DNA of 64,000 nt. It comes from Candidatus Kapaibacterium sp. Its GTDB lineage: Bacteria; Bacteroidota; Ignavibacteria; Kapaibacteriales; UBA4661. Numbering within the stretch: position 1 is the first letter of the stretch; each line of letters begins with the position of its first letter. Shown here in pieces: positions 8,722 to 17,900 of this stretch. Both the position numbers and the translations under genes were made by a program. The stretch covers positions 38,203-102,202 of the forward strand of contig JALONG010000023.1 in the NCBI GenBank assembly GCA_025455065.1, in the 5' to 3' direction. The notes below the pieces were generated by a model. The model did not search any database. It worked only from the letters and a program-made list of their open reading frames with translations, and was not told where the DNA came from.

Positions 8722-9981
8722 ATGCTCCGAAACTATCTTCTTCTCGCGTGGAAAGTTCTGCTGCGGCGGAAATTTTTCACCTTCATTTCACTTGTCGGTA
8801 TTAGCCTCTCGCTGGCGACAATACTTGTTGTTGCTGCAATTATTGATTATCATGGCTACCCACCAAAGCCATACAATAAGCAATCTCGTATGCTTTTTGT
8901 GAAAACCATGATGGCGGAGGGCGAGGATTTTACAACTATCAACGAACCGCATTATGGCTTCCACGATAAGTATGTCCGCAGTTTGCCGAATATTGAACAG
9001 TTCAGCATCCAGACCGAATCTACGTTTATCGCTTACCCAAATGGGCAGAAAGCAATTCTGACCGCTCGCAAAGTGGATGGTGCATTTTGGGAAATTTTCG
9101 ATTTTAATTTTTTGGAAGGCAATGCTTTTACCGAAGACGATAACCGTGAACAACGCTTCGTTGCTGTGGTAAGCGAGCAGACGCGGCAACGCTTTTTCGG
9201 TAATGAACCCGCACTGGGAAAATCTATACCTTTAGGGGAACGAATGTATCGTGTTGTCGGCGTGGTGCCGAATGTGGCGGAAACTATGGGTGCAAGTGCC
9301 GATGTATGGTTGCCCGTTTCGATTGACCTTACGTCAGAATCACGGGCGGCAATTATGGGTGGAAATTTTGGCGGCTATACATCGGCAATTCTGGTAAAAA
9401 ATGAAGCGGATGTCAAACCTCTACAAAACGCATTCCAAGAGATGTTACCGCGTGTTCAATTTCAAACAAGTCAGTTGAAAACTATGTACGGAGTGTGCGG
9501 TACACAATTCGAGTTGATAGGGCAACAGTTTTTTGGATTTGATACGGAAAGAACAGAATATGGCAATGAAGCGCGAAGGCTTCTGGCTCTAATTATTGGT
9601 CTGGGGCTTGCTTTTATGCTGCTTCCGGCGATAAATCTTGTGAATGTTAATGTTAGCCGCATCATTGAACGTGCTTCGGAAATTGGTGTTCGGAAGGCAT
9701 TTGGCGCAAGCAGTGGTGCGCTTGTTGTGCAGTTTGTTCTTGAAAACCTTGTCCTGACGGTGCTTGGCGGTGCTATTGGTATGCTGATAGCAGAAGGGGT
9801 GTTGCAATGGATTACCGAAACCGGATTTATCGCTCATGCGGTTTTTCACATCAACTTGCGGGTTGCGGGGTATGCACTTGCTTCGTCGGTGGTGTTTGGA
9901 TTGTTGTCGGGCGTTTTGCCTGCGTGGAAAATGTCGCGTTTACCCATCGTCGAATCACTTAAAGGAGGCATCAATGCGTAA
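8722..9981 (+). CDS. FtsX/MacB-type ABC exporter permease, subunit 1
   Basis: 419 residues from ATG 8722 (MLRNYLLLAWKVLLRRKFF). One N-terminal transmembrane helix (FTFISLVGISLSLATILVV) precedes a large periplasmic MacB-PCD domain (about 50-290, with VVSEQTRQRFFGNEPALGK and the RVVGVVPNV motif), then three TM helices of the FtsX domain, with the coupling segment RASEIGVRKAFGAS typical of the family. It ends KGGINA with its stop overlapping the next gene by 8 bp. It pairs with the second permease to form the heterodimeric membrane part of the pump served by the ATPase at 7416. Confidence 0.85.
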   Translation: MLRNYLLLAWKVLLRRKFFTFISLVGISLSLATILVVAAIIDYHGYPPKPYNKQSRMLFVKTMMAEGEDFTTINEPHYGFHDKYVRSLPNIEQFSIQTESTFIAYPNGQKAILTARKVDGAFWEIFDFNFLEGNAFTEDDNREQRFVAVVSEQTRQRFFGNEPALGKSIPLGERMYRVVGVVPNVAETMGASADVWLPVSIDLTSESRAAIMGGNFGGYTSAILVKNEADVKPLQNAFQEMLPRVQFQTSQLKTMYGVCGTQFELIGQQFFGFDTERTEYGNEARRLLALIIGLGLAFMLLPAINLVNVNVSRIIERASEIGVRKAFGASSGALVVQFVLENLVLTVLGGAIGMLIAEGVLQWITETGFIAHAVFHINLRVAGYALASSVVFGLLSGVLPAWKMSRLPIVESLKGGINA

Positions 9982-11287
9982 TTCTTTGCGTAATTTCTCG
10001 CAAATCAACATTTCCGTGATTCAGCATTTATTCAAACTTGTGTGGAATCGCAAACGTGCAAATGCACTCATTGTCATTGAACTTCTTGCCGCGTTTCTTG
10101 TGCTGACGGGCGTTTGCACGACGATTGTTCACTTTACGAAGGTGTATCTTCAGCCGCTTGGGTATGACTATCAGGGAAGATGGAATATCTTGGCATATCG
10201 CAAAGATCTTGCCGGTGAATTTTCAAATCGCACTACCAATGGCAACGGGGGAAATTACGACAGAACAAGCAAAGCCGCGCAATTTCAGTCGGCGGAGAAC
10301 ATTCTCGCCACACTCAAAGGACTGCCGGAGGTGGAATCCTGCGGCTTGCTGAGTTCAACACCCTTTAGTTTTTCGCAGAGCAATACGAACTTTGGGCGTG
10401 GAAAACAGTACCGCACCGAACAGATAAGCGCCACTGACGGCATTGCGAAGACGCTTAACCTCACAATGACGCAAGGACGCTGGTTTAATGCGACCGACGA
10501 CCAATACAATGGCACAACTTCTACGGTCAAACCGATTGTAGTGAATACCGTAGCGGCGGAACTGTTTTTTGGTAATGAAAACCCGATTGGCAAAGATATA
10601 AGCCATTTGGAAGCGAACGGCGTTGATAAAGAACAATTACGAATGCGCTACCGCGTTGTGGGCGTGGTTAGTGATTTTCGCAGAGGTAGTGAATTTGACC
10701 AATCAAGCAGCCTAATGTTTCATCGTGTGAGCCTGTTCGACACTACTGCATGGCTGCCTTCACAACTGCTTGTAACAATGAAATCCAGTGTTGGTGCAGG
10801 GTATGAGGAAAATCTTCTCACGACATTACAACAAACCGCCCCGGATTGGGAGTTTCAAATTTCAACCTTAGAAGCAGACCGAGCCAAGAAACATCGCATA
10901 TTCAAAACCACAACAGGTGTTGGAATGACGATAGCCGCGTTTCTGCTGCTCATGGTGGCACTAGGTTTGGTGGGCGTTGTGTGGCAATCGGTGATGCGGC
11001 GGATGCGTGAATTAGGTGTGCGCAGGGCGTTTGGAGCAACAAGAACAGATGTGCGATTGTTTATCGTAGGCGAACTTGCTGCACTGACAACGTTTGCTGT
11101 TGTGCTTGGGGTATTCATGCTGGCACAATTTCCGCTTATTCCATTTTTTGATATTCCGGCGGCGACATACATTACCAGCATTCTTGTTTCTGTTATTGCA
11201 CTCTATTCGCTTACTGCGCTGTGCGCTTGGTATCCGAGCCGCTTGGCTGGAACAGTGCAGCCTTCGGAGGCGTTGAGGTATGAGTAA
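9974..11287 (+). CDS. FtsX/MacB-type ABC exporter permease, subunit 2
   Basis: 437 residues. ATG 9974 is chosen over an earlier in-frame start because AAAGGAGGC lies 5-13 bases before it, inside the end of subunit 1, and the reading frames overlap by 8 bp (ATGCGTAA), a sign of translational coupling. The order is TM helix (ALIVIELLAAFLVLTGVC), periplasmic domain with RYRVVGVVSDF, three TM helices and the RMRELGVRRAFGAT coupling segment; it ends PSEALRYE, the usual C-terminus of these permeases. It is a distant paralogue of the preceding permease. Confidence 0.85.
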   Translation: MRNSLRNFSQINISVIQHLFKLVWNRKRANALIVIELLAAFLVLTGVCTTIVHFTKVYLQPLGYDYQGRWNILAYRKDLAGEFSNRTTNGNGGNYDRTSKAAQFQSAENILATLKGLPEVESCGLLSSTPFSFSQSNTNFGRGKQYRTEQISATDGIAKTLNLTMTQGRWFNATDDQYNGTTSTVKPIVVNTVAAELFFGNENPIGKDISHLEANGVDKEQLRMRYRVVGVVSDFRRGSEFDQSSSLMFHRVSLFDTTAWLPSQLLVTMKSSVGAGYEENLLTTLQQTAPDWEFQISTLEADRAKKHRIFKTTTGVGMTIAAFLLLMVALGLVGVVWQSVMRRMRELGVRRAFGATRTDVRLFIVGELAALTTFAVVLGVFMLAQFPLIPFFDIPAATYITSILVSVIALYSLTALCAWYPSRLAGTVQPSEALRYE

Positions 11288-11398
11288 TAGACTTTAGCAA
11301 TCTCTACATTCAACTCTACTTAGCCCATAGTATTGCGCCTTGCGAAGAGTTTTTGTAGATTGGAATAATTTCGCATTCATACACCATTTTCAACCGCT

Positions 11399-11644
11399 AT
11401 GACCGCCTTCGACCACGCCCTTGAAAGCGTCCTCACGCTCTCGCACGACGAACAAGACGCACTACTCGAAACCGTCCGCAAAAGACGTATTGAGGAGCGT
11501 CGCAGGGAAATTGCCGAGAATGGGCGCGAGGCAATTCGTGCGTTTCATGCCGGAGAACTCCGCGAAGAACCATTTGAAGAACTCCTTGAACGGCTTCACT
11601 CCTCTTTGGATAGCGCCGAAACACCTGTTAAGGAAATGATATGA
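11399..11644 (+). CDS. Antitoxin of a YafQ/RelE-type module
   Basis: 81 residues, highly charged (EERRREIAENGREAIRAF, then ELREEPFEELLERL), beginning with a short hydrophobic helix (FDHALESVLTLSHDEQDALL). Its stop overlaps the toxin start by ATGA (11641-11644), giving translational coupling. Gene order antitoxin-toxin and the partner's family identify it; the sequence alone does not show a DNA-binding fold I can name. The module sits in sense orientation between the exporter permeases and the two-component genes. Confidence 0.65.
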   Translation: MTAFDHALESVLTLSHDEQDALLETVRKRRIEERRREIAENGREAIRAFHAGELREEPFEELLERLHSSLDSAETPVKEMI

Positions 11645-11925
11645 GGATTATCCGCTCTACAAAACATTTTGAAAAATCATATCAAGCGTTTTTGCGGCGG
11701 AATAATAACCTTAAAGTCAGTGTTGATAGGGCGTTGGAGTTGCTGCGCGAAGATACTTTTTCTCCAAAACTCCACGTTCATCATCTCAAAGGTACGCTAC
11801 ACGGTTTCCAAGCCTGCTCGTGCGGGTACGATTGTCGTATCGTCTTTCGGATTGAACGCGACGAAGCCACCAACCAAGAATATATACTACTTGTCGATAT
11901 TGGCACCCACGATGAAGTGTATTAA
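11641..11925 (+). CDS. YafQ/RelE-superfamily mRNA interferase toxin
   Basis: 94 residues. It has the RelE-fold pattern MRIIRSTKHFEKSYQAFLRR, a leucine-rich helix, HHLKG, and the C-terminal DIGTHDEVY. In YafQ the catalytic His residues lie in the HHLKG segment and in the final GSH-like motif; both are present here. Such toxins cut mRNA on the translating ribosome. The protein CSCGYDCRIVF segment is Cys-rich compared with YafQ. Apparently intact, with the antitoxin immediately upstream. Confidence 0.75.
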   Translation: MRIIRSTKHFEKSYQAFLRRNNNLKVSVDRALELLREDTFSPKLHVHHLKGTLHGFQACSCGYDCRIVFRIERDEATNQEYILLVDIGTHDEVY

Positions 11926-11927
11926 CC

Positions 11928-13352
11928 ATGCCCCAAACCATCCTCATCATTGACGACGACAGAGCCGTCCAACGCTCCATAGCGCTTGCGCTGAAACAAG
12001 CCGGATACCGCTCGGAATCGGCTTCTTCGGCGGATGAAGCCTTGGCAATCGTCCAAAAAAGTAGTATTGATGCCGTTATTCAGGATATGAATTTTTCCCG
12101 CAGCACAAGCGGTGCAGAAGGCTTGCAACTTCTGGAGCGCTTGAAATCTGATTTTCCGCCACTTCCTGTTCTGCTCATTACCGCATGGGGTTCGGTTGAA
12201 CTCGCGGTGGAAGGAATGAAGCGGGGTGCAGCCGATTTTTTGCTCAAACCTTGGTCGAATGAAGAACTCCTGCGTCGTCTGGAAACCGCATTGCAACTTG
12301 CTTCTGCGAATGTTGTTGGGATGGCACACCACGAAAAAAGACAACACGAAAAGCAAACGGCGCTCTCCGGCAATGTGTCGCGCAAACAACTTGACGCAAG
12401 CTACGATTTCACCGGCATCATCGGCGAAGACCCGAAATTGCTTGCAGTGCTGTCCGTCATTGGGAGAATTGCTGCCACCGAAGCACCCGTGCTGATAACA
12501 GGCGAAAGCGGTTCGGGCAAAGAACTCATTGCCGAGGCGATTGTGCGAAACAGTCGCAGACGTGATTCCACCTTTGTTCGCGTCAATATGGGTGGTATTC
12601 CTCCAACGCTTTTTGAAAGCGAACTTTTTGGACACGTGAAAGGCGCGTTTACCGGCGCTGTGAGCGACCGCAAAGGCAGATTTGACCTTGCACACGGCGG
12701 TACGATTTTTCTTGATGAAATTGGTGATTTGGATGCTTCCTCGCAAGTGAAGCTCCTACGTGTGCTACAAGAGCGCACCTTTGAGCCTGTCGGAAGCGGT
12801 ACGACCAAAACCGCCGATGTGCGCGTGATTTCCGCTACCAACCGCAATCTTTCCACAATGATTGAACGCGGCACATTCCGCGAAGATTTGCTCTATCGGT
12901 TGAATCTCATTTCTGTGCATTTGCCGCCACTCCGCGAGCGCACGGGCGACATCCGGCTTTTGGCGGAACATTTCTTGGAAACCGCTTCGCGTCAGTACTC
13001 GCGGCAGGGGGTATCGTTTCAACCCGAAGCACTGCGTTGGTTACAATCACGCCCATTTACAGGCAATATCCGCGAACTCAAACATTGCATTGAGCGAACA
13101 ATCTTGCTTTCGGCTGAATCACGATTGACGGTGCAAGATTTTCAAACAGCATTGGCAATAGAATCCCCTGAACACCGCTCCAATGCTTTGCCCACCGTTG
13201 GTACGATGACCTTGGATGAAATTGAACGGGGAATGATTTTGAAAGCACTCGAAACCTTTCCGGGCAATGTCAGTAGAATCGCCGAAGCGCTGGGATTAAC
13301 ACGTCAAGCGCTCTACAGGCGTTTGGAAAAATACGGGCTTCACGCAGATTGA
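11928..13352 (+). CDS. NtrC-family sigma-54-dependent response regulator
   Basis: 474 residues in three domains. The receiver domain (1-120) has the acidic pocket DDD at 9-11, phospho-acceptor Asp53 (VIQDMNF) and the Lys of LLKPW. The AAA+ domain (about 160-390) has Walker A GESGSGKE near residue 192, the sigma-54 contact loop GAFTGA at about 239, and Walker B FLDEIGDL. The C-terminus is a Fis-type helix-turn-helix (GNVSRIAEALGLTRQALYRR). It remodels the sigma-54 closed complex after phosphorylation. It begins 3 bp after the toxin gene and is followed by its probable kinase. The sigma-54-like promoter and palindrome at the head of the exporter operon are likely targets, making the operon self-controlled. 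Confidence 0.9.
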   Translation: MPQTILIIDDDRAVQRSIALALKQAGYRSESASSADEALAIVQKSSIDAVIQDMNFSRSTSGAEGLQLLERLKSDFPPLPVLLITAWGSVELAVEGMKRGAADFLLKPWSNEELLRRLETALQLASANVVGMAHHEKRQHEKQTALSGNVSRKQLDASYDFTGIIGEDPKLLAVLSVIGRIAATEAPVLITGESGSGKELIAEAIVRNSRRRDSTFVRVNMGGIPPTLFESELFGHVKGAFTGAVSDRKGRFDLAHGGTIFLDEIGDLDASSQVKLLRVLQERTFEPVGSGTTKTADVRVISATNRNLSTMIERGTFREDLLYRLNLISVHLPPLRERTGDIRLLAEHFLETASRQYSRQGVSFQPEALRWLQSRPFTGNIRELKHCIERTILLSAESRLTVQDFQTALAIESPEHRSNALPTVGTMTLDEIERGMILKALETFPGNVSRIAEALGLTRQALYRRLEKYGLHAD

Positions 13353-13495
13353 GGAAAAAATGATGGGGTAGGAGGACAAAGAAGGATTGCCCATGATTCA
13401 ATTTTTCGTAATCCCCCAATTCTGCCTCAAAAATCCGTGAAATCCGTGCAATCTGCGTAATCCGTGTCAATATTCTCTACCCTTCATTCGCTTCC

Positions 13496-14827
13496 ATGAA
13501 CATTCGGACGCAATTTATCCTCTACCTCGCAGTGCTGCACCTCGCGTGTGGAGCGGCGGTTGGCTATTTTTTGTGGCAAATTCAGCCTTATTTCATTCTT
13601 GCGGTAGAAGCATTCGTGCTGTGTTCGTTTGTCATGCTGACAATTTTACTCGGTCGTTTACACGAGCCTTTGGCATTATTGCAATCTTCGGCAGCCATGC
13701 TTTTGGAAGCAGATTTTTCAACGACACTTGTTCCGCCCGGACATCCCGAAGCAGATGCTGTGACAAACGTTTACAACACCATGCTGATGTCTCTTCGGGA
13801 TGAGCGGGTGCGGACGGAAGAGAAAGGGTTTTTACTGCAAGCGCTTATCAATTCTTCACCGACGGGGATTTTGCTGTGTTCGGAGCAGCTCACCGTTTTA
13901 GCGCTGAACCCCGCATTGGGGCTGATGTTTGCGGGATTTACTTCCGAAGCTGTGCAGAAGCCTTTGGCTACAATCAATAGCGCATTTGCCGAATGCCTGC
14001 GAACGATGCCATTTGGCGGTTCCGTGGTTTTGACGCACCGTTTCCGCCGCTTCAAAATCCGCAAAGTGGCGTTTGTGGAGCGCGGAATGCCGCATATTTT
14101 GGTCATGGTCGAAGAACTGACTGCCGAACTGCAATCGTCTGAAAAAGCAGTCTATGAGCGGATAATTCGTGTTTTGTCGCACGAGGTGAATAATTCGATT
14201 GGCGCAGCACGTTCTTTACTCGAATCGGCGCTTTTTTACGACCGCTATTTCGTGCAGGACGCGCCGGAAGGCACAAAAGAAGACTTTCGTGATGCACTGA
14301 CGGTTGCTAGTGAGCGTTTGGGCGATTTAGGGGCGTTTATGCGGGAGTACGCGCTTTTAGTGCGCTTACCTGCTCCAAAGCGTGTTCGGGTGGATGTGGG
14401 AGAACTTCTCGCCGGAACGGAGAAACTCTTTCGAGAACTGTGCAGAAACAAAGCAATTACGCTGCTTCTGCACATTCCTTCTGAGCTGATGATGATATAT
14501 GCGGACACTGTTCAAATGCAGCACGTTTTGACGAACCTTACCAAAAATGCGATAGAAGCTATGCAATCAAGCGCAGAAAAAGTTCTGTCGCTTTCGGCGT
14601 TTCGGCGTGAAAGAAATGTCGTTATTGCTGTTGAAGACACGGGCGAAGGGCTTGATGAACAGGCATTGACGCAAATACAAACGCCGTTTTTCACCACCAA
14701 GGAAACAGGGCAAGGAATAGGATTGATGCTGGTTCGGGAGCTAGTTAAGGCGCATGGGTTTGAATTTCACTTGGAAAACCGCTCCAATGGTGGTGCAAAA
14801 GCAGAGATAATCATTCCGATTTTGTAA
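13496..14827 (+). CDS. NtrB/NtrY-like sensor histidine kinase
   Basis: 443 residues. Two N-terminal membrane helices (LYLAVLHLACGAAVGYFLW and FILAVEAFVLCSFVMLTILL) with almost no periplasmic loop between them are followed by a HAMP-like stretch, a PAS-like domain (LLQALINSSPTGILLCSEQ), a dimerisation helix with H229 in LSHEVNNS, and the ATPase domain with N-box NLTKNAIEAM and G-boxes DTGEGLD and GQGIGLML. The short periplasmic part suggests sensing in or at the membrane. Its position after the NtrC-type regulator makes it the cognate kinase. The 143-bp gap before it contains degenerate ATCCGTG repeats. Confidence 0.88.
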   Translation: MNIRTQFILYLAVLHLACGAAVGYFLWQIQPYFILAVEAFVLCSFVMLTILLGRLHEPLALLQSSAAMLLEADFSTTLVPPGHPEADAVTNVYNTMLMSLRDERVRTEEKGFLLQALINSSPTGILLCSEQLTVLALNPALGLMFAGFTSEAVQKPLATINSAFAECLRTMPFGGSVVLTHRFRRFKIRKVAFVERGMPHILVMVEELTAELQSSEKAVYERIIRVLSHEVNNSIGAARSLLESALFYDRYFVQDAPEGTKEDFRDALTVASERLGDLGAFMREYALLVRLPAPKRVRVDVGELLAGTEKLFRELCRNKAITLLLHIPSELMMIYADTVQMQHVLTNLTKNAIEAMQSSAEKVLSLSAFRRERNVVIAVEDTGEGLDEQALTQIQTPFFTTKETGQGIGLMLVRELVKAHGFEFHLENRSNGGAKAEIIIPIL

Positions 14828-14840
14828 ACGAAAGAATGTT

Positions 14841-14963
14841 GAACGCGGATGAAGCCCGGATAGTGAGGATTAGCGCGGATTTCAGAGATGTACAGACGTT
14901 TCGATTAGTACCGATAAATCTCCGAATCCGTCTTCATCTGCCAAATCCGCGTCATCCGCGTTC
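14841..14963. repeat. Intergenic palindromic repeat with GCGGAT units
   Basis: A perfect 12-bp inverted repeat, GAACGCGGATGA (14841-14852) and TCATCCGCGTTC (14952-14963), bounds a region in which GCGGAT-type heptads occur on the left arm and their complement ATCCGC on the right arm, so the element folds on itself imperfectly. Similar ATCCGTG units lie at 13434-13470. It sits between convergent genes and may serve as a terminator-like or REP-type repeat. Confidence 0.55.
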
Positions 14964-14991
14964 AAAGTTGTTGAAGGTTCTGACCGACTGC

Positions 14992-17900
14992 CTATTTTCT
15001 AATCTCCACACGCCCGTTAATTGTCTCATTCGGGGCGTGAATCCAAATCTGATAAACACCAACAGGCAAGCGATGAAGATTGATGCGCTCTTGCTGCATT
15101 TCGCCCGTTTTCCGCAGCCCAAGTTCAGTGCTGAGTACAACGCGCCCCGCCATGTCGCTTACAACCAGCGTTAGAGGAACGTATTTCTCCAAACCGGAAT
15201 CTTCTACCTTGTACCGTAGCTCTATTGCGCCCTCTGACGGGTTTGGTGCTATAACCGCCGCAAGCGTTGTTGTTCTGCGTGGCGCAAAAAGCGGGCGTAT
15301 GGACACGTTCAGAAAATCCGGTTGCCATGAAACTTGTGCTGGTGCGACGTTCAGCCGAGATTCTAACCATGCCGTCGGCTCTGCTGCGCGAATGGTGTTG
15401 GTTGTTGTAGCACTCACGGTCGCTTGCAGAAGCAACTCCGCTAAGAGCATATTGCTCGTTGAGGTAGTATCGGTGCGCTCTATCAAAATGGTCGTGAGCG
15501 CTGAAGTGCGTGGCACTTGGGGGGCCGTTTCCAAGCGGGCGCGAGTGCCTGTGCCGGATACCACACCAAGAATTGCCATATTGTTGGTGTCCAAGCGCAG
15601 TGTCGCTCGGAGGTTTCTCAAGAACTGCCCGATAATGCGGGGGCTGAGCGATGGCGTGCTTGTGAGGCGTATGTCCTTCAGCCAAAGCTGCACACGTGCG
15701 GTGTCGCGGATAAGCATGGGCTGACGCGGAGAAAGTAAGCGCATTTCCAAGTGCGTTTCGGTATTGGCGGGCAGAAAAAGCGGTACTACAGCCCCTCGCA
15801 CTTGTACGAAAGCCTCCGCCACGATTTGCATGGAAGGAGAATGGCGACAGCTATGGGAAATTGCCTCTGCCGAAAACGTCCGTACCCTTGATGAATCCAA
15901 GCGGACAGCGATAGTTTGCGCAACGCTGCCCGAAGCATTTGTGGTAATTGTGAGCGTCTGCACCCACGAAGCAGTAGCCGTATTCCAAAGGAGAACACCT
16001 TCGGGAGCATTCACTATCACCGGTGCAGGCAAATTTGTTCCTGCGATGGTGTATTGCTGTTGCTGTACCGGAGTGTTGATAACGACATCAGCAAAAGTAA
16101 GGCTCTGAGGCGAAACCTGAACAAGAGGGAGCGGGATAACTGCACCCGACACGCTCAACGTTGCTTGAGTAGAGGCTTGAGTAGATGCTTGTGCCGTGCC
16201 GCTTCGGTGAAGAATAGTCGCAGCGATATTCCTCACCTGTGAAGAATCCATGCGGGCTTGGAGGGTGGTGTGGAAATTTGCCGTGAAGGGCGTGAGTGAA
16301 AGCGGAAAACGGAGAGTTTGCTGCCAAGAGTTCGATACCGTGTCGAAAAGCAGCACACCGTCCGGCGCAGTGATGATGAGCGTTTCCGAGAGGTTTGTTC
16401 CCGTAACGGTGTAAGAGCGTTGCAAGGGAAGGGTGAAAGGCTCCGCGTTACCGACACGAGCCGTGCCGAAGGTAAGTGCAGTGGGCTGTACACTGAGCAT
16501 TGGCGGCTCTTGGACGTTGCCGCTTATCTCCACGTTTGCGGAAAGGTTCCCACTGGAAACACTGATAAATGCTTGCTGCCCAAAAGCACCAACCCGCCCG
16601 CGTAAGCCCACACGCGAGGAATCAAGCCGAACAGAAACTTGTTGAGCGACAATATCAGTGCTGTTTGTAGAAATCGTCAGCGTTTGCCCCCATGTTCCGG
16701 TTGTTGGGTTAAACAAAAGAACTCCCAAAGGAGCAGTAATGCTCACGGGAACAGATAAGTTAGCGCCTGTTACGGTGAAGGTTGCGCCTGTTGTTATGGC
16801 GTTGCGAAAAACATTTCCAAAAAGTAGCTGTTGTGGATTGACTCTGAATGTCGGAATAACAGGGGCTATAACCATACCTTGAACAGCGACCGAAGCGCTT
16901 ATAGTGCCGGAAATATTCTGAATTGTCGTGTTCAATGATAGCGGTGTACCGGAGCGAAGTCGTGCAAAGACTGTCTGAGAAATACCTCCTCTAACAACAG
17001 GAATAGTCAGCGCGGAAGAAAAAGGACCGCCCTGCGAAATAGCAATCTCCACGCCCTGTGGTGCGGTAACGCTAACAGTAGCGGTTGTCAGGTTTTGCCC
17101 GGTGAGTGTGTAGCTTTGTGTTGCTCCCGGAGTATTGAGAAGGGCAGTGCCAAGCGCAAAGGTTTGAGGAGCTGCAACCAGAAGGGGTGCGGGTATTAAC
17201 GAAGGTATAGCTGCTCGAAATACTGAGGAACCTGAAGCTACGAAAAGAGTACTATCCTGAATGGTAAGTGAATTAACTAATATTCCCTCTATCCCTCTAT
17301 TCATTTCTTTCCATGTTCGCCCATTATCTGTCGAACTGTAAATCCCTCTGTTTGTATTGACAAAAATAATATCCTTGTAGAATAAAAAAGTTGTTGCGTC
17401 GGCGGGAATACTTGAACCTAATCTTGTCCAAGAAGCACCGTTATTTGCCGAGCTAAACAAAAATCTATCCGTGAGGGCAAATACCATATTATCTTTGACA
17501 AGAATTTTGTTTACAACCCCAGAACTGACAGGGAGAATAGGATTAGATTCCATCCATGAATTACCATTGTCAGCAGAGCGGAAAAGCCCTTGAGCGGTGC
17601 CAACAAATAACACGCCGTCTTTGAGAGCCAAAGAGAATGGAAATATATCTTTACGAGCTATACGCCACGACCTGCCGCCATCTGTGGAACGATACAAACT
17701 CCTACGACCAGCAAAAATGTTGCTCTTATCTGCTGTAATATCCCTAGCTCCGACCCAATCCTCAAGATTGAGGTAATCTTGAGGAGTTTTTAGCCATGTT
17801 ACGCCACTATCCGAAGAACGATACACCTTAAATGGAATTGATACGAGAGTGTCGTTACTTTCTACCATAACCCCACCAAGATGATTCGAGGCTATCGTGT

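Noticed and set aside
11922..12746. 274-codon open frame antisense to the NtrC-type gene
   Set aside because: Shadow of a strongly conserved coding frame; no ribosome-binding site or homology pattern.
15080..15724. 214-codon open frame on the plus strand within the BNR/T9SS gene
   Set aside because: Ser/Arg/Val-rich translation typical of the complement of Thr/Ala-rich repeats.
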